From Candidatus Fimivivens faecavium (GTDB lineage Bacteria; Bacillota; Clostridia; Oscillospirales; Ruminococcaceae), in assembly GCA_018716105.1 (NCBI GenBank), contig DVKH01000035.1, positions 22,312 to 86,311 on the forward strand: a stretch of DNA of 64,000 bases, given 5' to 3'. Made by a program: the position numbers and the translations under genes. Every line of letters begins with the position of its first letter. The first letter of the stretch is position 1. The notes under the pieces are model-generated. The model saw nothing but the letters and a program-made list of their open reading frames with translations, ran no database searches and was not told the DNA's origin. Below, piece after piece: positions 43,654-52,480 of this stretch.

Positions 43654-43682
43654 TTGACATTAAAATTGATTCGCCGTATAAT
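43654..43682 (+). promoter_or_regulatory. Consensus sigma-A promoter of the MATE gene
   Basis: TTGACA (43654-43659) and TATAAT (43677-43682) with exactly 17 bases between them, 80 bases upstream of the ATG. This is a perfect match to consensus. Confidence 0.92.
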
Positions 43683-43762
43683 GGGAATACTTCGCAAAAA
43701 GCTCGAATTGTGGAATATGCTACTGTTTGAGCCAACGACAACCCAAGAAGGAGGGAATCTAT

Positions 43763-45166
43763 ATGGACAACACAAAACCGCAGCAGAACGAACTTGGCGT
43801 TGAGCCAATCGGCCGCCTGCTTGCCAAATTTTCGGTTCCGAGCATGATTTCTCTGGTTGTAAACTCGATTTACAACATGGTGGACCAGATTTTTATCGGA
43901 CAGGGCGTCGGCTTTTTGGGAAACGCCGCGACCAACGTGGCTTTCCCATTCGTCACCCTTTCGCTCGCGATCGCGCTGCTGATCAGCGACGGCTGCGCCT
44001 CAAACCTGAGCCTGCGCCTCGGCGCGGGCGACCGGCACGGCGCAGAACAGGGTTTCGGCAACGCGCTGGTCCTCTCCACCGCCACCGGAGTGGTGATCCC
44101 GATAATCGGAACGCTGTTTCTGCGTCCGATGCTCCTGCTGTTCGGCTCCACGCAGGCAGTCCTTCCGTATGCAATCGATTACACCAGCGTCATGCTCTGG
44201 GGCATCCCGTTCGTTTCGGTCAGCATCGTAATCAGTTCGGCCATCCGCGCCGACGGGAATCCGCGCTATTCGATGGTCTGCATGCTCGCGGGCGCGATCG
44301 CTAATACCATCCTCGACCCAATCTTTATTTTTGTCTTCAACTGGGGGGTCAAGGGCGCCGCGCTTGCAACGGTCATCGGGCAGATCATCAACTTCCTGCT
44401 CTGTATCCGCTACATACGGAATTTTCAGCATTTCAGCCTCACGCGCGAGGTGATGAAGCTCCGCGGCGCGGTGATCAAAACCGTCTGCCTGCTGGGCATC
44501 TCGAGCTTTATCAACCAAATTGCGATCATGTTGGTTCAGATCGTCGTCAACAACACCGTTACATTCTACGGCGCCCAGAGCGTCTACGGCGAAGACATCC
44601 CGCTGACCTGCTTCGGCATCGTCATGAAGGTCAACCAGATCATCATGGCCCTTATCATTGGTATCGCGGGCGGCGCCCAGCCGATCATCGGCTTCAACTA
44701 CGGCGCGGCGAAGTTTGACCGGGTCCGGAAAACCTATCTGCTGGCGGTCACCTATGCGTCGGTGTTCGCAGTTGCGGGATTTCTGGTCTTTCAGCTTTCG
44801 CCCGAAACAATTATCGCAATCTTCGGCCAGGAGAGCGAACTCTATCAGACCTTTGCGATCCGGTGCTTTAAAACCGTCCTGCTTCTGTTGTTTGTCAACG
44901 GTTTCCAGATGGTGACGGCCCAGTTCTTCCAGGCGATTGGTAAGCCGCATAAAGCCGTCGCGCTTTCGCTTTCGCGCCAGATCCTGTTCCTGATCCCGCT
45001 CCTTATTATCCTTCCGCGTATGTTCGGCCTCGACGGCGCGCTTTACGCCTTCCCCTGCGCCGACGCGCTCGCTTTCCTGCTGGCGTTTACCTTCATTCTC
45101 TTTGAAATCCGCCTGCTCACCCGCAGGCACAGCGAACAGCAGAAAGCCCTTGGGAACGAATCCTAA
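43763..45166 (+). CDS. MATE-family efflux transporter
   Basis: This encodes 467 residues from the ATG at 43763 (AAGGAGGG upstream). Twelve hydrophobic helices are present. MATE features are GRLLAKFSVPSMISLVVNSIYNMVDQIFIGQGVG at the N-terminus and PIIGFNYGAAKFDRVRKTY at the start of the second half. It exports cationic drugs or metabolites using Na+ or H+. It has its own consensus promoter and is convergent with the AraC-type gene; a shared GGCAGCCG...CGGCTGCC hairpin around 45180-45220 probably terminates both. Confidence 0.93.
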   Translation: MDNTKPQQNELGVEPIGRLLAKFSVPSMISLVVNSIYNMVDQIFIGQGVGFLGNAATNVAFPFVTLSLAIALLISDGCASNLSLRLGAGDRHGAEQGFGNALVLSTATGVVIPIIGTLFLRPMLLLFGSTQAVLPYAIDYTSVMLWGIPFVSVSIVISSAIRADGNPRYSMVCMLAGAIANTILDPIFIFVFNWGVKGAALATVIGQIINFLLCIRYIRNFQHFSLTREVMKLRGAVIKTVCLLGISSFINQIAIMLVQIVVNNTVTFYGAQSVYGEDIPLTCFGIVMKVNQIIMALIIGIAGGAQPIIGFNYGAAKFDRVRKTYLLAVTYASVFAVAGFLVFQLSPETIIAIFGQESELYQTFAIRCFKTVLLLLFVNGFQMVTAQFFQAIGKPHKAVALSLSRQILFLIPLLIILPRMFGLDGALYAFPCADALAFLLAFTFILFEIRLLTRRHSEQQKALGNES

Positions 45167-45194
45167 AATGTACCCCCTCGGCAGCCGTTTCCGC

Positions 45195-46472
45195 TTATTG
45201 ACGAGCGGGACCGGCTGCCTTTTTATTTTCCGAGAGGGATTTGACCATATATCGGACCCGGTACTCCTGCGGCGTCATTCCCGCATATCGTTTGAAGATC
45301 TGGATGAAATAGCTCTGGGAGACAAAATTTAAAAAGTTGCTGATTTCAAGGTAGGTGTAGTTGGTAAACCGCAGAAGGTTCTTCGCCTCCTGCACCCGCT
45401 CCCGCTGGATATAGGCCGTGACCGTAATCCCCGTCTCCTTTTTAAAAAGGCGAGAAAGGTAATGGGGCGTAAGGCCGGCCTGCTGCGCAAGGACGGCCAA
45501 CGTGATATCAAAATGCAGGTGCCCGCTGATATACTCCTGGCACCTGCGGACCGGCTCGGATACCTCGTTTTTGAACCGCCCGTGCGCGCACCGCTCGGTA
45601 AAATCGGCCAGCATCTTGACGCAAAGCGCGTCGACGTCCCGAATCTCCGAAAGCGTTTCGGCCCGCTGCATGTAGACGTCGCCCAGGCGGAGCGCCGCCT
45701 CCGGCTCCATCCCGCCGCCGATGACTGTCCTGGCGGCAACCGCGGCGACCACGATAAACAGATTTTTCGCCTTTCGCAGCGGATCCTCTCCCGAGAGGGC
45801 ATCCGGCTCGACCGGCGGCGCCTTGAGCAGTTGTTCCAGCTCCCGCAGGTTCCCGCACCGGACGCATTCGGCGATCTGCCGCTCGAACTCATACGGAACC
45901 GCAAGCGCGCCGGCCCCCCGTTCCCGGTCTGTAAAAACCCGTTCTTCCAATTTTTGCTCCAGTTCTTCCTCCGGAAAAAGCGTCTGGCCGGTTAAAAACA
46001 TCTCCGACAGCCCGATGGTTTCCCCAGTCAGCGCAAGGTGCGCCATCTGCAGGAGCGAAGCGAACCGGCTCATGTCGAATACCGGCAGAATCCGGACGAG
46101 TTTCGACAAGACGTCCATCGGACGATCGTCCAAAATGGAAAAAATCGGCAGCGCGCGCTCGATGTCATACCGCGTCGGGCTCGAAAGCAGGGCGGGACCC
46201 AGGCTGAGGAAAAAACGCTCTTCTCCGTCCAAAAAGCTGATGCAGGCGTAAAGCAGGATTGAATTGAAACTCTCGAGAATCGGCCCTTTCGCCGCGAGCT
46301 GATGGAGGCCGGCCGCGATTTGGGGGCGGAGCCGGATGTTCCAAAGTACGGGAAGATCCGGAAGGCTGACGACAAGCTCCGACCGTTCATCCGATATGCG
46401 CACAGGGAGCCGGCAAAAGCCGTAGATGAGCTTGCAGCATTCCTGCGCCTTCTGCATGGTGGAAAGCGGCAT
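45195..46472 (-). CDS. AraC-family regulator with N-terminal sensory region
   Basis: This encodes 425 residues from the ATG at 46472 (GGGAGG upstream). The C-terminal 100 residues are a double helix-turn-helix: ISGHLHFDITLAVLAQQAGLTPHYLSRLFKKETGITVTAYIQRERVQEAKNLL, then YLEISNFLNFVSQSYFIQIFKRYAGMTPQEYRVRY. The first 300 residues have a possible PocR-like start (CKLIYGFCRLPVRIS) and a helical region of unknown ligand. It is divergent from the MMPL transporter pair starting at 46727, which is a likely target. Confidence 0.88.
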   Translation of the reverse strand: MPLSTMQKAQECCKLIYGFCRLPVRISDERSELVVSLPDLPVLWNIRLRPQIAAGLHQLAAKGPILESFNSILLYACISFLDGEERFFLSLGPALLSSPTRYDIERALPIFSILDDRPMDVLSKLVRILPVFDMSRFASLLQMAHLALTGETIGLSEMFLTGQTLFPEEELEQKLEERVFTDRERGAGALAVPYEFERQIAECVRCGNLRELEQLLKAPPVEPDALSGEDPLRKAKNLFIVVAAVAARTVIGGGMEPEAALRLGDVYMQRAETLSEIRDVDALCVKMLADFTERCAHGRFKNEVSEPVRRCQEYISGHLHFDITLAVLAQQAGLTPHYLSRLFKKETGITVTAYIQRERVQEAKNLLRFTNYTYLEISNFLNFVSQSYFIQIFKRYAGMTPQEYRVRYMVKSLSENKKAAGPARQ

Positions 46473-46726
46473 ATAAAAAACCTCCCCCAAAAGACAAAAA
46501 TTTGATATAAAAGTGCCTTTTATTATATACCCAATTCTCCTTCTTTGTTATAGTAATCACAGATAAAAACACCAGCAGTTTTTTGTTGGTTTTGCCTTGC
46601 GTTGCATCCGAATTGCAGGACGTCTGCCAAGCTGAGAAAATCAAGAAGGTTTTCCGCCGCGCGGCTCAAAGCGCTTCCCGGCTGACCGTCACCCCTCATC
46701 AATACGACAAAGGAAACAAGGCGGCT

Positions 46727-49153
46727 ATGATCAAACAAAGAAAACAGAAAAGCCCCGAAACCCTGCCCGACCGCGCCATCAGCCTGATCATCAACCACCG
46801 GCGGAAAATTGAGAAGGCCTTTCTTGCTCTCGTGGTCCTGAGCCTCTTCTGCCTCCCGTTCGTCAAAGTCAACTACGACCTGAGCGAATATCTGCCCGAC
46901 TGGGCCCCCTCCAAAGAAGGCATTAACGTCATGGATGCGGAATTCGGCTACCCCGGCACCGCGCGGGTCATGATCGGCCCGGTCTCAATCTACGAGGCCA
47001 AACACGACAAGGACCTGATCGAAAAGATCGACGGCGTAGACATGGTGATGTGGGCAGACGCCGCCTCCGACCTCTATCAGTCCGCCTCCTTTCTCGACCA
47101 GGGCCGGCTCAAAGACTATTATAACGACGGCTACGCCGTGATGGACGTCACCTTTGTCGAGGGCGACTCGAGCGCCCGCACCCACAGGGCCCTCGATGAG
47201 ATCAAGGCCCTTCTCGGCGGCAAAGGCTTCTACGGCGGCTCGGCGGTCCAAAACCAGTCCCTGAGCGTCACCCTCACCCGGGAAATCGCGATTGCGATGG
47301 CGATGGGCGTCATCATGATCTACATCATCCTCACACTCACCACCAACTCCTGGTTCGAACCGATCCTGTTTTTGCTGATCATGGGAATCGCAATTGTGAT
47401 CAACATGGGAACCAACATCTTCCTCGGCACCATCTCGTTCCTGACATTTTCGGTCGCCGCTATCCTCCAGCTCGCCATCGCGATGGACTACTCCATCTTC
47501 CTGTTGCATACCTTCACGCGGGAAAAGGCCGAGGGCTTGCCCCCCGAGAGTGCGATGGCCAACGCCATCAGGCTGTCGGTCTCCTCGATTCTCTCGAGCG
47601 GCGCGACCACCATCGTCGGATTCATCGTCCTCTCGATGATGCGTTTTTCGATCGGCTTCGACATGGGCATCGTCCTTTCCAAGGGAATCGTGATCAGCCT
47701 GTTCACCGTTTTATTTCTCATGCCGGCGCTGATCCTCCGCTGGACGGACCGGATCGAAAAAACGGCGCACAAACCGTTTATCCCGCCGTTCGACCGCTTC
47801 GCAAAGGCCCTGTTCAAAACCCGATATGCGATCGCCGCCGTCTGCGCCGTTGCCGTCGTACCCTGCTGCGTCGCGCAGAATATGAATTATTTTCTCTACG
47901 GAAACGACTCGCTCGGCTCCTCGCCCGGCACCAGGGTCTACGAGGACGAAGCCGAGATGAACCGGCGGTTCGGCCGGAGCAACCTCCTGCTCGCGCTGGT
48001 CCCGAACGACAGCATGGTTTCAGAAAAGCAGCTGACCGAGGCTCTAAAGGACCTTGCCTATGTCAAGTCAGCCACTTCCCTCGCCGGAACGCTGCCCGAA
48101 GGGGTCCCGGAGGGCTTTCTCCCCAAAAGCTTGACCAGCCAGCTTCACACCGAGCGGTATTCCCGCATCCTGATCACCATCAAAACCGCCTCGGAGAGCG
48201 AACTCGCGTTCCGCTGTTCCGACGAAATCGCGGCGCTGATGAAATCCTACTACCCCGAAAATTCCTATCTCGTCGGGGTCACCCCTGCGACACAGGACAT
48301 CAAAGAGATCATTTCAGACGACTATGACGACGTCAATATCCTTTCTTTGATCGGGGTTGCGGCCGTCGTCGCAATCACCTTTAAATCCGGCATCATCCCG
48401 ATTGTCGTTATGATCCCGATCCAAATCGCGATCTTTATCAATATGGCGCTCCCCTATTTTTACGGCAGCCGGATGATCTTCATGGGCTATATCATCGTAA
48501 GCTGCCTTCAGCTCGGCGCGACCATCGATTATTCCATCCTCGTCACCAATAATTATCTCAACAACCGCTTGACGCTGGAAAAACGCGAGTCGGCAGTCGC
48601 CTCGGTTTCCCAAAGCGCCCTGTCGGTGATGACCTCGGGCTTTATCCTCACCATCGTCGGCTACGGCCTCTACTTTACCTCCTCGGTCGCGGCGATCGCC
48701 GACCTCGGGCGGCTGGTGGGACGCGGGGCATTCCTGAGCATGCTGCTGGTGCTCGGCCTTCTGCCGGTGCTGCTGGTCATCTTTGATCAGGCGATCTTCG
48801 ACCAGCAGAAACGCCTTCGCCGCCTGGAGCGGATCCACGCCCTCCACCGCCGCCGCAGACGCCGCAGGGAGCAGGAGCTGCTCGCCGCGGCGAAACAGAA
48901 ACGAGCCGGGCTTGAGCGCCGGATCGCGGAATTCATTGCGGGCGGAAACCAGACCACCGCCCCGCCGCCGGGCAGCCGGGCAGCTTCCATCAAATCCGCC
49001 CCCACGGCGGAGGATTCCGGTGAAAAGGATCCTGCCCCCAATCCGGCCAGGGATCCCGAAGCCGTGCCCGCCCCCAATGAGCGGGTCCGGGAGGAAGCGC
49101 CCGAAACCGTGCCGGCGGCGGCGTTAAAAAAGGAGTGCAGCCATGAGATTTAA
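46727..49153 (+). CDS. MMPL/RND-family transporter
   Basis: This encodes about 808 residues from the ATG at 46727; the start is judged from the sequence, as ribosome binding is weak. Two halves each have one helix, an extracellular domain and a five-helix bundle. Segments include LVVLSLFCLPFVKVNYDLSEYLPDWAP, the SSGATTIVGFIVLSMMRF helix of repeat one, and the QLGATIDYSILVTNNYL and LSVMTSGFILTIVGYG helices of repeat two. The C-terminal 100 residues are a charged, Arg- and Pro-rich cytoplasmic tail. It would export lipids or hydrophobic compounds with proton energy. Its end overlaps the partner gene by 11 bases. Confidence 0.9.
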   Translation: MIKQRKQKSPETLPDRAISLIINHRRKIEKAFLALVVLSLFCLPFVKVNYDLSEYLPDWAPSKEGINVMDAEFGYPGTARVMIGPVSIYEAKHDKDLIEKIDGVDMVMWADAASDLYQSASFLDQGRLKDYYNDGYAVMDVTFVEGDSSARTHRALDEIKALLGGKGFYGGSAVQNQSLSVTLTREIAIAMAMGVIMIYIILTLTTNSWFEPILFLLIMGIAIVINMGTNIFLGTISFLTFSVAAILQLAIAMDYSIFLLHTFTREKAEGLPPESAMANAIRLSVSSILSSGATTIVGFIVLSMMRFSIGFDMGIVLSKGIVISLFTVLFLMPALILRWTDRIEKTAHKPFIPPFDRFAKALFKTRYAIAAVCAVAVVPCCVAQNMNYFLYGNDSLGSSPGTRVYEDEAEMNRRFGRSNLLLALVPNDSMVSEKQLTEALKDLAYVKSATSLAGTLPEGVPEGFLPKSLTSQLHTERYSRILITIKTASESELAFRCSDEIAALMKSYYPENSYLVGVTPATQDIKEIISDDYDDVNILSLIGVAAVVAITFKSGIIPIVVMIPIQIAIFINMALPYFYGSRMIFMGYIIVSCLQLGATIDYSILVTNNYLNNRLTLEKRESAVASVSQSALSVMTSGFILTIVGYGLYFTSSVAAIADLGRLVGRGAFLSMLLVLGLLPVLLVIFDQAIFDQQKRLRRLERIHALHRRRRRRREQELLAAAKQKRAGLERRIAEFIAGGNQTTAPPPGSRAASIKSAPTAEDSGEKDPAPNPARDPEAVPAPNERVREEAPETVPAAALKKECSHEI

Positions 49154-51080
49154 ACCGAACAGGATGGCGGCCGTCCTCACGGCTGCCCTGATGATCTTCC
49201 CCTGCGCCGTACCCGTCTTCGCGGCCGAACCGACGGTGACGACCGATGAAACCGCTTACGTCAACCTCGACTACTACGGCTCGGTTTCCTCGCTCAGCGT
49301 CGTCAAGGCCGTGAATCTCAATGGAAACAGCGCCTTCACCGATTACGGCGGCTACTCGGCCGTCACCAACATGACCGACCGGACCGAACCGCTTCTCGGC
49401 GAAGATTCGGTCCGCTGGGATTTCGGCGGCACGGTGCCGGGGCGGCGCTTCTATTTCGAATGCGCGCCGAAGGAAACCTCCTCGGTTGAAATCCCGTGGG
49501 GCTTCGACGTCTCCTATGAACTCAACGGCGTCCCGGCGCGCGCAGAGGAACTCGCCGGCGCCTGCGGCCTTGTGACGGTCATCGTCGAGGCCAGCCCCAA
49601 CGAACAGGTTGACCCCTACTATCAGGACAACATGATCCTCCTCGCCGGGATGCTGGTCGACACCGCCGACGTCTACTCGTTCCGCGCGCCCGGCGCGCAG
49701 CTTCAGACCATCGGCTCCAACCAGGCGGCGTTTTATATCGCAGCCCCCGGCCAGCACACGACCTTCCACTTCGATATCGGAACCGACAGCTTCGAGACGC
49801 CCGGCGTCTTCATGACTATGGTCCCCGCGACCCTCTCCCAGCTTGACGAGGCCGGCGATATCCGCGAGGACAAACAGAACGTGAAGGACGCGGCGAAGGC
49901 GATCGATAACATCCTCGACGACATTCTCGACATTTTCGATTCCCTCTCCGGCGGCCTCGAGCAGACCCAGCTCGGCCTTGAACAGCTCAACCGCGCCCGG
50001 CAGGAAATCTACAACGCGAAAGACCAGCTCCACGAAGAGGCGGATTACGCCATCGCCTCGCTGCGCGGCCTTCGAAACGCGCTTGGGAAACTCGGCGACG
50101 AGCTCGACCAGGGCCAGACGAATTTCCAGGATTTTCGCGGCAGCTTTGGAGGCATTGCCGATTCAATGGGCGGCATAGGGATCCAGCTCGCGGAGATCAA
50201 GAAGTCGCTCCTGCGCATCAAAGAGCTTCTCTCCCAGATCAAAAACGCATCCGGCTCCGAGCGCGAGGCCCTGGTCCAGGAGCTTGAAACCGAGCTCGAG
50301 GCCCTCGACGCCCTGCTCCAGAGCGCGGGCGGCGGGGCCGGCGCCGCCGCCCTGACCGAAAAAGCGCAGGACCTGATGAGCCAGCTCGGCGCGATGGGCG
50401 CCGCCACCATTGGCAAAAGCGGCGGCTCCGACGCGCAGAAGGCGATCGGGCTGATCATCGCCGAGATGCTCAAAGAACTCGAGATCCTCAGCGAGACCAT
50501 CTCCCAGACGGTCGCCGAAGCGGGCGGCATCCTTGGCGAGATCGACGCCGCCGGCAAAGACCTCGAGGCGCTGGGCGGTTCGATCAATTCGATTCTCTAC
50601 CGCACATACCGGACGACCGGCAGCACCCGCGCGCTCCTCAACGATGCGGCAAAGCTCTCCCAGACGGTTCTGGATCTTCTGCACGAAAACGCGGAATATT
50701 TAAATTCCGGCGCCCAGAACACGCTGGAAGGCCTGAGCGGATTTCTCGGCCAAACCATCGAAGGCCTCGGCAAAAACAGCGATCTCAGGAAGAACAAGGA
50801 CGTGATCGCCAACATCATCGAGGAACAATGGGATAAGCTCGACGGGGACTTCGGCCTTCTCGACGTCGACACCGGCGCGGAAAAGGTCTCGTTCACCTCG
50901 CCGAAAAACCCGGAGCCGAACAGCATCCAGATCATTCTCAGGACAAAGGAGATCGAAATCCCAGATGAGGATGAAAACCTCTCCGACCTGGAAACCACCG
51001 CCGCCAACATCGGTTTTGGCGGAAGGGTCAAGCTCGTGTTTCAGAAAATCGGCAGCGCGGTGAAGTCCGTTTTTTCATAA
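49143..51080 (+). CDS. Secreted coiled-coil partner of the MMPL transporter
   Basis: This is a 645-residue protein with a signal peptide (AAVLTAALMIFPCAVPVFAAE). A beta-rich domain spans residues 30-230 (VNLDYYGSVSSLSVVKAVNLNG; FHFDIGTDSFETPGVFMTMVPATLSQLDEAGDI). About 330 residues of helical coiled coil follow (DILDIFDSLSGGLEQTQLGLEQLNRARQEI and many LxxL/E repeats), with a small C-terminal region ending in KSVFS. This resembles the extracellular parts of YhgE/Pip-type proteins. It overlaps the MMPL gene by 11 bases, so the two are made together. Inference: an external adaptor that shapes or gates the transporter. Confidence 0.75.
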   Translation: MRFKPNRMAAVLTAALMIFPCAVPVFAAEPTVTTDETAYVNLDYYGSVSSLSVVKAVNLNGNSAFTDYGGYSAVTNMTDRTEPLLGEDSVRWDFGGTVPGRRFYFECAPKETSSVEIPWGFDVSYELNGVPARAEELAGACGLVTVIVEASPNEQVDPYYQDNMILLAGMLVDTADVYSFRAPGAQLQTIGSNQAAFYIAAPGQHTTFHFDIGTDSFETPGVFMTMVPATLSQLDEAGDIREDKQNVKDAAKAIDNILDDILDIFDSLSGGLEQTQLGLEQLNRARQEIYNAKDQLHEEADYAIASLRGLRNALGKLGDELDQGQTNFQDFRGSFGGIADSMGGIGIQLAEIKKSLLRIKELLSQIKNASGSEREALVQELETELEALDALLQSAGGGAGAAALTEKAQDLMSQLGAMGAATIGKSGGSDAQKAIGLIIAEMLKELEILSETISQTVAEAGGILGEIDAAGKDLEALGGSINSILYRTYRTTGSTRALLNDAAKLSQTVLDLLHENAEYLNSGAQNTLEGLSGFLGQTIEGLGKNSDLRKNKDVIANIIEEQWDKLDGDFGLLDVDTGAEKVSFTSPKNPEPNSIQIILRTKEIEIPDEDENLSDLETTAANIGFGGRVKLVFQKIGSAVKSVFS

Positions 51081-51083
51081 ACA

Positions 51084-51119
51084 AAGGCCGGCGCGCGGGA
51101 TTTTCCGCGCGCCGGCCTT
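51084..51119. terminator. Bidirectional terminator
   Basis: A 15-bp perfect stem (AAGGCCGGCGCGCGG and its complement) with the loop GATTTT lies between the coiled-coil protein gene (plus) and the EamA gene (minus). Confidence 0.9.
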
Positions 51120-52044
51120 ATTCCGCTTCCCCGCCGGGAACCGGTTCCGGAGCTGCCCTTCCCCGACAGGTCCCCTCCGACACGGCCAGCCCCAACAGGG
51201 TCAGCCCCGCGCCCGCAAGCGAGACCGCCGTCACCGGCTCTTTTAAAATCAGAGCCGAAAAGACAATCGTCACCACAGGCGAGAGATAGATATAAGCGCT
51301 CGTCTTCACCGCGCCGAGCACGCCGACCGCCCAGCCCCAGGTGACGAAACAGACGGCCGACGCGCCCAGCCCGAGGAACAAGAGGTTCCCGAGGTTGAGC
51401 GGCCGAAACACCTCGGCCGCCTGCGGATGAAAGCCGAGCAGAAACAGCGCCGGGATCATAAACAAAAGGCCGTACAGGAACACCCTTCGGGTCGTGAGGA
51501 TGACCGGATAGCCGAACTGGCCGATCTTCCGCGTCAAAACCGAGTAAAACGCCCAGACCAGCGCCGCCAGAACCGACAGCAGGTCCCCGGCGGGATTGAT
51601 TTTGAGCACGAAGCTCCCGTTAAAGCCGATCAGGACAATCCCCGCCATCGCGATCAGAAAGCCCAGGAAGAACCGCTTGCCGGGCCGCTCCCCCTTGAGG
51701 AAGAAATAGGACGCGAGGGCGGTGAAGAACGGCGCAGTCGACAGAATCACCCCGACATTCGACGCGAGCGTGAAGGTCAGCGCAATATTTTCAAGCAGAA
51801 AATACAGCGTCACGCCGCACAGGCCCGCCGCGAGAAAGAACCGCTCCTCTTCAAAGCCCTTGGTCTTCAAAAACACAGGCCGCGCGAGAGCCAGCGCGAA
51901 GAACCCCAACAGAAAGCGCAGGAACAGAATCTCCACCGGCTCAAAGCTTTGGAGCAGGATTTTGGTCGAAACAAAGGTGGTCCCCCAGACGAAAATAGTG
52001 AACATCGCCGCCAGGTGCCCCGCAAACGTCCGTTTTTCGTTCAT
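51118..52044 (-). CDS. EamA/DMT-family transporter
   Basis: This is a 308-residue protein with ten hydrophobic helices in two EamA repeats. The first repeat starts LAAMFTIFVWGTTFVSTKILLQSFEPVEILFLRFLLGF, with the classic WGTTFV entry motif. The second includes DLLSVLAALVWAFYSVLTRKIG and YIYLSPVVTIVFSALILKEPV. It probably exports an amino acid or metabolite. Single gene with the start at ATG 52044 (AGAGGG upstream). Confidence 0.9.
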   Translation of the reverse strand: MNEKRTFAGHLAAMFTIFVWGTTFVSTKILLQSFEPVEILFLRFLLGFFALALARPVFLKTKGFEEERFFLAAGLCGVTLYFLLENIALTFTLASNVGVILSTAPFFTALASYFFLKGERPGKRFFLGFLIAMAGIVLIGFNGSFVLKINPAGDLLSVLAALVWAFYSVLTRKIGQFGYPVILTTRRVFLYGLLFMIPALFLLGFHPQAAEVFRPLNLGNLLFLGLGASAVCFVTWGWAVGVLGAVKTSAYIYLSPVVTIVFSALILKEPVTAVSLAGAGLTLLGLAVSEGTCRGRAAPEPVPGGEAE

Positions 52045-52480
52045 AGCTGCCCTCTCCCCTTTTTGCCGCCCGCGGCGGGTAAAAACGGCATCCGCCGCTT
52101 TCCAATGCGGTTATCATAGCATATTTTCCCGCGTTTTCAAATGCTGGCAAGCCTTTTTGTGACGCTCGGTCAAAATACAGCGCGAAACCCCAACCATTTT
52201 GGGGAACCTACCGGTAGAAGTTTCACGAAGCCGAAAGAGCAACGAATCCGGCGAACCAAACCCTGTTTAGCAGGTCCCGGACCTCGCCGACGTCCCTGAC
52301 GACGGGAGTCCCGTCCGGATGCCCCCCCCGCGCAGCCTCGGCGGGCGAAAAGAAATCCTCCGCCGGATCGGAAAGCGGCCCGGCGACGAAATTCTGGCGC
52401 CATCCGCGAGCGCGCCTGGACGCGCCGGCAAAAAGCGGGGCGCCCCCAAAGGGAGACGCCCCGCTTTTCCCATCATGTTT
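52045..52480. other. Intergenic stretch with a terminator hairpin
   Basis: About 435 bases between two minus-strand genes. A hairpin AAAAGCGGGGCG / CGCCCCGCTTTT (52431-52468) lies just past the amidase stop and is its terminator. The rest holds no convincing coding sequence; a block around 52190-52400 is GC-rich and might fold, but I recognise no RNA family there. Confidence 0.5.

Noticed and set aside
52190..52400. Structured RNA (RNase P-like) in the GC-rich gap before the amidase terminator
   Set aside because: No conserved RNase P or other motif could be matched; GC richness alone is not evidence.
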